Position numbers and translations under genes: made by a program
Shown: positions 10,846 to 15,820 of the stretch, one piece after another
Numbering within the stretch: the stretch's first letter is position 1
Layout: each line of letters opens with the position of its first letter
DNA from: Sphingobium sp.
GTDB lineage: Bacteria; Pseudomonadota; Alphaproteobacteria; Sphingomonadales; Sphingomonadaceae
Length of the DNA stretch: 15,820 nt
Assembly (NCBI GenBank): GCA_030148625.1
Contig: JASBTC010000115.1
Coordinates: 1 to 15,820 of the forward strand
Reading direction: 5' to 3'
Notes under the pieces: generated by a model
Seen by the model: the letters and a program-made list of their open reading frames with translations, nothing else
The model's database searches: none
Told to the model about the DNA's origin: nothing

Positions 10846-10962
10846 CGTGTCGAGCCCTTCGACTGCCCGCCAGGGCGGGCGCTCAGGATGAACTTCGGCC
10901 CATAGGCCGAAGTCGAGACACGTAGCGCGGGCCCCAAATGTCCCTCGACTTCGCTCGGGACA
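10846..10962. repeat. Palindromic intergenic repeat cluster
   Basis: Between the rhodanese and glutaminyl cyclase genes lies a nested set of inverted repeats. Outer arms CGTGTCGAG (10846-10854) and TCGAGACACG (10913-10922) match with one base bulged. Inside are GCCCGCC/GGCGGGC (10865-10880) and a perfect CTTCGGCC-CATA-GGCCGAAG (10893-10912). A separate TGTCCC/GGGACA stem (10939-10962) encloses CGACTTCGCTC. The pieces resemble the dispersed REP-like palindromes common in sphingomonad intergenic DNA. They may also stop transcription from both sides of the convergent genes. Confidence 0.6.
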
Positions 10963-10986
10963 AGCGGTGGGGGTTAGCCGTTAGCG

Positions 10987-11739
10987 CTACTTACCCAGCC
11001 TAATCTCATACAGCACCGGCCAGTTCTTGCCCGTCACGAACAGCCGGTCCTTCTTCCTGTCATAGGCAATGCCGTTGGCGACATCGTCGCGGCCGCGCCG
11101 GCCCGAATTGGCCGACAGCGCCGAAACGTCGATCCAGCCCTTCACCTTGCCCGTCACCGGATCGATCCGCGCGATCCGGTCGGTCAGCCAGATATTGGCG
11201 AAGACCTCGCCCTTCACCCATTCGAGCTCGTTAAGCCTGGGAACCGGGCGGCCGTCCGCCGTCACCTGGATCCGGCGCTTTTCCTTGAGCGTTTCGGGAT
11301 CGAGGAAGCGCAGAAACGGCGTGCCGTCGCTCATCACGATCTCATGATCGTTGCGCGTCAGCGCCCAGCCTTCGCCGCGATATTTGAACGTGCCGATCTT
11401 CCGGAACGTCGCGCGATCCCAGATGAAGCCGATGCCGTGCTGCCAGGTCAGGCTGATCAGCTTGCCCTTCCAGTCGACCAGCCCCTCACCGAAATAGCGC
11501 GATTCGATCTCCGCCTCGCGCAGCACCTTGCCGTCTTCCAACCGCACCTCGCGGACGACCGACTGGCCTTCCATCCCCGTGCTCTCGAACAGCCGCCCAT
11601 CGAGATAGAGCAGCCCTTCGGTGAAGGCAGAGGGATCATGGGGGAAAGTAGCGACCACTTCCGGCTGTTCGGTGGGAATAGCACCCGGCGCCGCACCCAA
11701 TAGGAAAAGCGGCAGCAGGGCGGCAAGCAATCGCCTCAT
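10987..11739 (-). CDS. Glutaminyl-peptide cyclotransferase (beta-propeller type)
   Basis: Forms N-terminal pyroglutamate from glutamine. The 250-residue product starts with a signal peptide [19 protein letters not shown] and then shows the plant/bacterial glutaminyl cyclase repeats: FPHDPSAFTEGLLYLDGRLF, ESTGMEGQSVVREV, YFGEGLVDWKGKLISLTW, FKYRGEGWALTRND, VMSDGTPFLRFLDPET, LNELEWVKGEVFANIW, and finally DDVANGIAYDRKKDRLFVTG. The conserved acidic and aromatic residues of those motifs are intact. The protein is probably periplasmic. Its ATG overlaps the ygfZ stop by four bases (ATGA), so it is the second gene of a two-gene unit and likely translationally coupled. Confidence 0.93.
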   Translation of the reverse strand: MRRLLAALLPLFLLGAAPGAIPTEQPEVVATFPHDPSAFTEGLLYLDGRLFESTGMEGQSVVREVRLEDGKVLREAEIESRYFGEGLVDWKGKLISLTWQHGIGFIWDRATFRKIGTFKYRGEGWALTRNDHEIVMSDGTPFLRFLDPETLKEKRRIQVTADGRPVPRLNELEWVKGEVFANIWLTDRIARIDPVTGKVKGWIDVSALSANSGRRGRDDVANGIAYDRKKDRLFVTGKNWPVLYEIRLGK

Positions 11740-12449
11740 GCGACCGCATCCGCCAGCCAGCCCGGCAGAATCGCGCCCGGTGTCGCGGCCAGCGCCTCGA
11801 CGCGCAACCGCATCACTGCCATGCCGAGTTCGGGATACCAGGCCATTGCGGCATCGCCCGGATCGGCATCAGCCCGGACCACGGCCAAGCGGCGGTTGAC
11901 CTTCTGGCGCCAGTTCATCCGCGCGGTATTCTCCTGGCCGACATAGCAGCCCTTGGTGAAGCTGACCCCGTTCAGCTCGGCGGCATTGCATTCCAGCCAG
12001 AGCGTCTTGTCCTGCCCCAGTTCGGCCGCGCCCTCGGTGACACCCAGCGACAGGCGATGCGCATGCCAGCCCGTCGCCGGCTCACCCGGCGGCGCGATCC
12101 AGCGATGGCCGAGGCCGCCCAGGCGCGGATCCTCCGGCGCCTCGGCCTGAAGAGCCCAATGGACGCCAAGCGATTCGTCGCGCGCGATCACGATCTGGCG
12201 GCGCAGGCGATAGAGCGACAGACGGCGGATCAGCGCGTCGGCCTGTTCGGCTTCGCAATCGATCAGCACATCCTCGCCATCGGCCCACAGGATGAAGTCG
12301 AACAGCGCCTTGCCCTGCGCGGTCAGCAACCCTGCCCAGGCCGGCAAGGGGCCAGTGGCGTCGTTGGTGACGAGGCCCTGAAGAAAGCCGCGGACATCGT
12401 CTCCGGAAAGACGGACCACGGCGCGGTCGCTAAGGGTGGTGCCAGTCAT
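11736..12449 (-). CDS. ygfZ: Folate-binding Fe-S cluster repair/assembly protein YgfZ
   Basis: A tetrahydrofolate-binding relative of the glycine cleavage T-protein that helps maintain Fe-S enzymes in the cytoplasm. The signature KGCYVGQE lies at residues 166-173 with the essential Cys168, preceded by LNGVSFT. The N-terminal half carries the family's FLQGLVTND motif at 22-30 and LTAQGK at 42-47. Length (237 residues) is at the short end of the family, as is usual in alphaproteobacteria. The start could be this ATG or a GTG two codons upstream at 12453-12455; neither has a strong ribosome site. It is divergent from pyrC across about 47 bases and overlaps the downstream glutaminyl cyclase gene. 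Confidence 0.92.
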   Translation of the reverse strand: MTGTTLSDRAVVRLSGDDVRGFLQGLVTNDATGPLPAWAGLLTAQGKALFDFILWADGEDVLIDCEAEQADALIRRLSLYRLRRQIVIARDESLGVHWALQAEAPEDPRLGGLGHRWIAPPGEPATGWHAHRLSLGVTEGAAELGQDKTLWLECNAAELNGVSFTKGCYVGQENTARMNWRQKVNRRLAVVRADADPGDAAMAWYPELGMAVMRLRVEALAATPGAILPGWLADAVA

Positions 12450-12496
12450 CGCCACTAGTTAAGGACGGTCGCGAAGAATCCCAAGCCGGAGCAGCA

Positions 12497-13555
12497 ATGA
12501 CCGCGACAGAAATTACGCGACTGGAGATCAGGCGCCCCGACGACTGGCATGTCCATCTGCGCGACGGCGAGATGCTTGCCGCCGTCGCCGGCCAGACCGC
12601 GCGGCAATTCGCGCGCGCGATCGTGATGCCCAACCTGTCCCCGCCGGTGACGACGGTCGCCGGCGCCGCGGCCTATCGCGAGCGCATCCTGGCGACGCTG
12701 CCCGACGACGCGGCGTTCACGCCGCTGATGACCAGCTACCTCACCGACGGCGCCGATCCCGACGAACTGACACGCGGTTTTGCCGAAGGCGTGTTCACTG
12801 CCGCCAAGCTCTATCCCGCCCATGCGACGACCAATGCCGCGCATGGCGTGACCGACATCCGCGCCATCTATCCGGCGCTCGAAGCGATGCAACGGATCGG
12901 CATGCCCCTGCTCGTCCATGGTGAAGTGACCGACCCCAATATCGACATCTTCGACCGTGAGGCCGTCTTTATCGAGCGCACATTGTCGGGGCTGGCGCGC
13001 GATTTTCCCGCACTCAAGATCGTGTTCGAGCATATCACGACCGCCGAGGCCGCGGATTTCGTGCTGGGCTCCGGCCCGACGATCGGCGCGACGATCACGC
13101 CGCAGCATCTGATCATCAACCGCAACGCGATCTTCGCCGGCGGCATCCGTCCGCATGCGTATTGCCTGCCGATCGCCAAGCGCGAGCATCACCGGCTGGC
13201 GCTGCGCCGCGCGGCGACCTCGGGTTCGCCCAAATTCTTCCTGGGCACCGACAGCGCGCCGCACGCGATCGACCGCAAGGAAGCCGCCTGCGGCTGTGCC
13301 GGCATCTTCAACGCGCCCTTCGCGCTCGAAAGCTATGTCGGCGTATTCGACGAGGAGGGCGCGCTCGACCGGTTCGAAGCGTTCGCTTCGGAGAATGGGC
13401 CGCGTTTCTACGGCCTGCCGCTCAACGAGGATCGTGTGGTGCTGGAGAAAGCCCCGGTAACGGTACCGGAGACCGTCGGCACCGGCGCGACATCGCTGGT
13501 GCCCTTCCATGCCGGCGAAACGCTTTCATGGCGTTTCGCAGGACGGGTCGGTTGA
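12497..13555 (+). CDS. pyrC: Dihydroorotase PyrC (class II)
   Basis: Cyclises carbamoyl aspartate to dihydroorotate in pyrimidine synthesis. All metal and active-site residues of the E. coli-type enzyme are visible: His18 and His20 (WHVHLRDG), the Lys104 that is carbamylated ([12 protein letters not shown]), His141 (LVHGEV), His179 (FEHITT) and Asp252 (FLGTDSAPH). Length (352) is standard. The ATG at 12497 has GGAG six to seven bases upstream. It is divergent from ygfZ; with only 47 bases between starts the two promoters must overlap each other or the coding ends. It ends three bases before the convergent eipA stop, with no room for a terminator between them. Confidence 0.97.
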   Translation: MTATEITRLEIRRPDDWHVHLRDGEMLAAVAGQTARQFARAIVMPNLSPPVTTVAGAAAYRERILATLPDDAAFTPLMTSYLTDGADPDELTRGFAEGVFTAAKLYPAHATTNAAHGVTDIRAIYPALEAMQRIGMPLLVHGEVTDPNIDIFDREAVFIERTLSGLARDFPALKIVFEHITTAEAADFVLGSGPTIGATITPQHLIINRNAIFAGGIRPHAYCLPIAKREHHRLALRRAATSGSPKFFLGTDSAPHAIDRKEAACGCAGIFNAPFALESYVGVFDEEGALDRFEAFASENGPRFYGLPLNEDRVVLEKAPVTVPETVGTGATSLVPFHAGETLSWRFAGRVG

Positions 13556-13558
13556 TCC

Positions 13559-14305
13559 TCAGAAGGGGATCCAGCGTCCCTTCTCGCTGAACTTCATATA
13601 ACCGATATTGGCGCCGAGCCTCAGGCCGGCGCCAAGACGGATCGGGATCAGCACGACGTCGCCGCGGCGCAGATAGCTCGCGGTGAAGCCGCCGACGAAA
13701 TAGGCGGTGCCTTCGCCCTGCGGATAGCGGCGATAGAGTTCCTGGCTGTCATAGAGATTGTAGACCAGCACGAAGCTCTTGGATGCGTTGCCGCCCATGT
13801 CGAAACCGATCGACGGGCCGGTCCAATAGACCTTGCGTTCGCCCTCCACCTTGTGATGGAGCATGCCCGATCCGTAGCGGACCCCGACGACGATCGCGCC
13901 CGAGGCCTCCGAACCGGTGATATAGGCGTTGGGCTCACCCTGATCCTTCAGGATATCCTCGATGATCTTGGCGAGGCCCTGGGCCCCGCGACCGAACACA
14001 CCCTCCGCGGCGCCGATCAGATCGCCCCTCTGGAAGGTATTGGGCTGTCCCGCCATCGGAGCCGCCGTTGCGGCCGATGCGGATGCCGACGCCGGCTCGG
14101 CGACCGAATCAGCGGGGAAATCGGCCTGCGACGACGCGGCTGGCGCAGTATCGCTCGGCATCTGAGTCTGCTGATCGGGCGGCAGCAGATCGGCATCGAT
14201 CGCCTCATTGGGATCGACGTCGCGCACCTGCGCAACGGCGGGCACCGCTGCAAACGAGAAGGCCGCGGCAACGATGATCGTGCGCGCGAACAGGGTCTTC
14301 AACAT
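13559..14305 (-). CDS. eipA: EipA / DUF1134 envelope-integrity protein
   Basis: Member of the alphaproteobacterial DUF1134 family; the Brucella member EipA is a periplasmic protein needed for envelope integrity. The 248-residue product begins with a signal peptide (MLKTLFARTIIVAAAFSFAA, then VPAVAQ). It continues with a disordered Ala/Pro/Ser-rich linker to about residue 90 and then the conserved domain: AEGVFGRGAQGLAKIIEDIL, KDQGEPNAYI, GSGMLHHKVEG, YWTGPSIGFDMGGNASKSFV, and RRGDVVLIPIRLGAGLRLGA. The GPSIGFDMGGN block is the family's most distinctive feature. The start ATG at 14303-14305 has a GGGG run about seven bases upstream. The gene stands alone between a convergent pyrC and the tRNA-Ser. 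Confidence 0.9.
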   Translation of the reverse strand: MLKTLFARTIIVAAAFSFAAVPAVAQVRDVDPNEAIDADLLPPDQQTQMPSDTAPAASSQADFPADSVAEPASASASAATAAPMAGQPNTFQRGDLIGAAEGVFGRGAQGLAKIIEDILKDQGEPNAYITGSEASGAIVVGVRYGSGMLHHKVEGERKVYWTGPSIGFDMGGNASKSFVLVYNLYDSQELYRRYPQGEGTAYFVGGFTASYLRRGDVVLIPIRLGAGLRLGANIGYMKFSEKGRWIPF

Positions 14306-14335
14306 CTTCTACCCCCGGAACTATGCATTTCGCAG

Positions 14336-14363
14336 GTTATCGCCTGATCGCATGAGCCTGCAA
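14336..14363 (-). promoter_or_regulatory. Likely sigma-70-type promoter of eipA
   Basis: On the minus strand TTGCAG (14358-14363) and GATAAC (14336-14341) are separated by 16 bases, about 30 bases upstream of the eipA start codon. Both boxes are reasonable matches to the housekeeping consensus. The leader would be short. Confidence 0.4.
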
Positions 14364-14449
14364 TGAACGGGCGGCGAAGCGAGTCGATCCCGCGCCCACC
14401 CGAGTCGGAACCCACGGCATGTCCATCGAAAAACTTCTCAGTCCCCCAG

Positions 14450-14478
14450 TTGATCACCGTACGCCCCCCCGCTATAGC
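14450..14478 (+). promoter_or_regulatory. Promoter of tRNA-Ser
   Basis: TTGATC (14450-14455) and TATAGC (14473-14478) are spaced by 17 bases. The predicted start near 14485 is about a dozen bases before the mature tRNA 5' end. Spacing and position both fit a constitutive tRNA promoter. Confidence 0.6.
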
Positions 14479-14497
14479 CGCGCTTCGCTGCTGCTTC

Positions 14498-14589
14498 GGA
14501 GACGTGGGTGAGTGGCTGAAACCAACGGTTTGCTAAACCGTCGTATGGAGAATTCCGTACCGAGGGTTCGAATCCCTCCGTCTCCGCCA
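14498..14589 (+). tRNA. tRNA-Ser(GCU)
   Basis: The acceptor arms GGAGACG and CGTCTCC pair fully. The anticodon stem ACGGT/ACCGT carries loop TTGCTAA (anticodon GCT). The long variable arm (CGTATGGAGAATTCCGTACC) marks a class II serine tRNA; the T arm GAGGG-TTCGAAT-CCCTC is perfect. G73 and an encoded CCA follow. This tRNA decodes AGC/AGU. Serine tRNAs are frequent integration targets, which matters because the DNA downstream changes character. Confidence 0.96.
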
Positions 14590-14748
14590 GCCAGTCCTCA
14601 GGTTTCAGATTCCACAGAGAAGAGCGCCAGAAAGTGGCGCAATTCCGCGCCATAAGTCGGTCCATTCCGTACCGAGAGAGCGCAGTTTGCCGCTGAAACG
14701 AACCAACCACACGCCATCTTCTCTGGGCCACCAGGGAGCAGTACGGAA

Positions 14749-14775
14749 TTCCCTATCGGAGGTGTCGATAGGGAA
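14749..14775. repeat. Perfect inverted repeat TTCCCTATCG / CGATAGGGAA
   Basis: Ten-base arms (14749-14758 and 14766-14775) surround a 7-base spacer GAGGTGT. The size and symmetry suit a dimeric DNA-binding protein such as a repressor, excisionase or recombinase. No T-run follows. Confidence 0.6.
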
Positions 14776-14848
14776 AATCGGCAGAATCAGCGCTCGGAAC
14801 GTCTTCGCCGTTCCCAAATGCTGCCGTATATCAGGGGCTTAGGATGCA

Positions 14849-14875
14849 AATTCCCTATCGACGGTTTAGGGAATT
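14849..14875. repeat. Perfect inverted repeat AATTCCCTA / TAGGGAATT
   Basis: Nine-base arms (14849-14857 and 14867-14875) flank a 9-base spacer. The left half repeats the same AATTCCCTATCG core seen 102 bases earlier, and a further TTTAGGGA follows at 14886. The two palindromes therefore look like two copies of one binding site. Confidence 0.6.
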
Positions 14876-15061
14876 CTCATGGCCATTTAGGGAGCGACCC
14901 CGATCGACTCAGGGATCCTATCCCGGAATCCAGCGAGCACAGCCGCAGCCATTTCCAGCGCTCGCTCCGACCCGAGTTTCGCGGTTCATTGCTGCAAGCC
15001 GGGGGGCTTGCCACGGACTTCGACCAAGCCCACCCTGCCGTGAGAAGGGAGTTAGAAAGCG

Positions 15062-15393
15062 ATGCAAAAGGCCTCAGAATGGCGGCGTCCCGGACCCGGT
15101 CGGCCGCGTACCGTTGATAAGCTGCAGATACTGACCCATTTCGAGCACCATATCGCGCAAGGATATAAAGTAGAGCAGATCGCCGCTGCAGGCTTCACCC
15201 CCTATCGCGTCGAAATGACCGAACAGGGCATTGCCTACATGCCGGATCGCCCGATCCATCCGAAAACCCTTTCCCGCTATTACCGGATGATCAGACGGGA
15301 GGTAGCGCAGGCCACGCTAGGCGGCACTTACCGGGCTGGCAGAGCTACGACTACCATTTCGCCCAGGCCGCTGACTTTGCCATTCAGCACTGA
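15062..15393 (+). CDS. Small unrecognised ORF of the putative island, probably frameshifted at its end
   Basis: The family is not recognised. The ATG at 15062 has AGGGAG about ten bases upstream. The first 90 or so codons look coding: a basic N-terminus (RRPGPGRPRTVDKL), then LTHFEHHIAQGYKVEQIAAA, a PYRVEMTEQGIAYMP strand segment and HPKTLSRYYRMIRREVAQA, which could be a small DNA-binding protein. From about 15330 the starting frame fills with rare codons (AGA, AGG). The -1 frame instead reads LPGWQSYDYHFAQAADFAIQ with C-rich third positions and stops at 15391-15393, 29 bases before a terminator. One missing base near 15330 would join them into a product of about 110 residues. Left as it stands, the starting frame runs to 15688 through the terminator and the next gene, which is unlikely. 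Confidence 0.5.
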
Positions 15394-15403
15394 CCTGAAA
15401 CGC

Positions 15404-15448
15404 GGACAAAAAAAAATCTCGAGTCCCAAAATAGGGGCTTTTTTGTCC
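15404..15448 (+). terminator. Intrinsic terminator nested in an A/T-tract palindrome
   Basis: The core is GTCCC (15423-15427), loop AAAATA, GGGGC (15434-15438), then six T, a standard rho-independent layout. It is enclosed by perfect 10-base arms GGACAAAAAA (15404-15413) and TTTTTTGTCC (15439-15448). A further T7-GGGTCC at 15451-15462 could pair with the same A-run in an alternative fold. It separates the small ORF ending near 15393 from the ParB-like gene. Confidence 0.65.
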
Positions 15449-15497
15449 GATTTTTTTGGGTCCACTGAGATGCCCTCCGAATCAGATGGGGGTAATC

Positions 15498-15820
15498 ATG
15501 AGTATGAAAGTGAGCGCTCGAGGCACATTCGCGGGGATAGGCGACAACCTGTCCGCGCTCGTCGAAGTATGTGTCGATGTTCTCAAGCCGCTGACGGGAC
15601 ATCCCTTTTCTACCAGCAAGAAGGACGTGGACCGAGCCAAGACATTCGTTGCTCGCTACGGTCACAGGGCTTTGCCGGTCCTGATTGATGACGACAACCA
15701 GATCCTGTCTGGCGAGATCTGGTTCGAAGCAGCGCGCGCAGCCAGGCGATCGACCATTCGAGTGATCCGGCAATCCGGTCTTGATGACGCCGAGAAATTG
15801 CTGGTGGGCGCCGCGGTGTC
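15498..15820 (+). CDS. ParB/Srx-like N-terminal domain protein (3' end outside window)
   Basis: The frame from ATG 15498 is open to the edge (107 codons). It is preceded by a GGGGG run near 15487-15492. The reading runs MSMKVSARGTFAGIGDN, then VDVLKPLTGHPFSTSKKDVD, GHRALPVLIDDDNQILSGEI, WFEAARAARRSTIRVIRQSG and LDDAEKLLVGAAV. The order of a variable N-terminus, a P-V-L-I-D strand, a G-E-x-x-x-E-A-A-R helix and an I-R-V-I-R-x-S-G-L strand/turn fits the ParB N-terminal fold. In the usual motif the residue after G is H (as in GHxRxEAA); here it is GEIWFEAA, so the nuclease/CTPase-like centre may be altered. In phages and islands such domains are often fused or linked to DNA methyltransferases, but the partner would be outside the window. 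Confidence 0.6.
   Translation, partial: MSMKVSARGTFAGIGDNLSALVEVCVDVLKPLTGHPFSTSKKDVDRAKTFVARYGHRALPVLIDDDNQILSGEIWFEAARAARRSTIRVIRQSGLDDAEKLLVGAAV

Larger units (their letters stand above)
14590..15061. other. Gene-free, repeat-rich segment after tRNA-Ser (possible island edge)
   Basis: No convincing coding frame is seen in these 472 bases; short open frames on both strands lack good starts and coding character. The stretch instead holds related short repeats. ATTCCGTACCGAG occurs in the tRNA variable arm (14552-14564) and again at 14664-14676. GTACGGAAT lies inverted at 14741-14749. AATTCCCTATCG occurs at 14747 and 14849, with inverted partners at 14766 and 14867. GGGAT-CCT-ATCCC lies near 14921. 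Composition is less GC-rich than in the genes to the left. It reads like an attachment or control region of an integrated element. Confidence 0.45.

Noticed and set aside
10846..10962. CRISPR-like array
   Set aside because: The repeats are different nested palindromes, not regularly spaced identical direct repeats with unique spacers.
14818..15117. 99-codon plus-strand ORF in the repeat region
   Set aside because: It crosses two palindromes, lacks a ribosome site and coding character, and overlaps the better-supported start at 15062.
15062..15688. Single 208-residue protein
   Set aside because: The second half runs through a strong terminator and overlaps the ParB-like gene, with rare codons and no coding pattern.

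Overview
This window is GC-rich chromosomal DNA from an alphaproteobacterium, most likely a sphingomonad. The EipA/DUF1134 protein, the YgfZ-glutaminyl cyclase pairing, the codon use and the style of the intergenic palindromes point that way; the assignment is inferred from gene content, not from a search.

Bases 1-4557 form an RNA-repair locus. On the minus strand a near-consensus sigma-54 promoter (2806-2822) is followed by a strong leader hairpin, a tRNA-Pro-like gene with encoded CCA (2636-2713), rtcB (RNA ligase), an unrecognised 159-codon ORF, and rtcA (RNA 3'-phosphate cyclase, running off the left edge). The divergent rtcR encodes the sigma-54 activator with a CARF sensor domain, but its first 22 codons are out of frame with the rest. 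A tRNA-like RNA in the leader of an RNA-repair operon, plus an unknown protein between ligase and cyclase, is the most interesting part of the window.

Bases 4558-14305 are housekeeping and envelope genes: acnA with a structured leader, a small ABM-fold protein, an unrecognised soluble protein, a secreted M28 peptidase (minus), a frameshifted periplasmic rhodanese, a sphingomonad-type palindromic repeat cluster, glutaminyl cyclase and ygfZ (minus, 4-base overlap), pyrC, and eipA (minus).

From 14498 a tRNA-Ser(GCU) with a good promoter is followed by about 470 bases without a gene, rich in short direct and inverted repeats built on ATTCC(C/G)TA. After that come a small unrecognised ORF, a terminator inside an A/T-tract palindrome, and a ParB-like gene cut by the right edge. 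Base composition and gene content change here, so this looks like the start of an island or prophage inserted next to the tRNA.

Three reading frames (rtcR, the rhodanese, the small island ORF) appear broken by 1-2 base indels. Each is explained by loss of one or two bases from a short repeat, so sequencing or assembly error must be excluded before any is treated as a real pseudogene.
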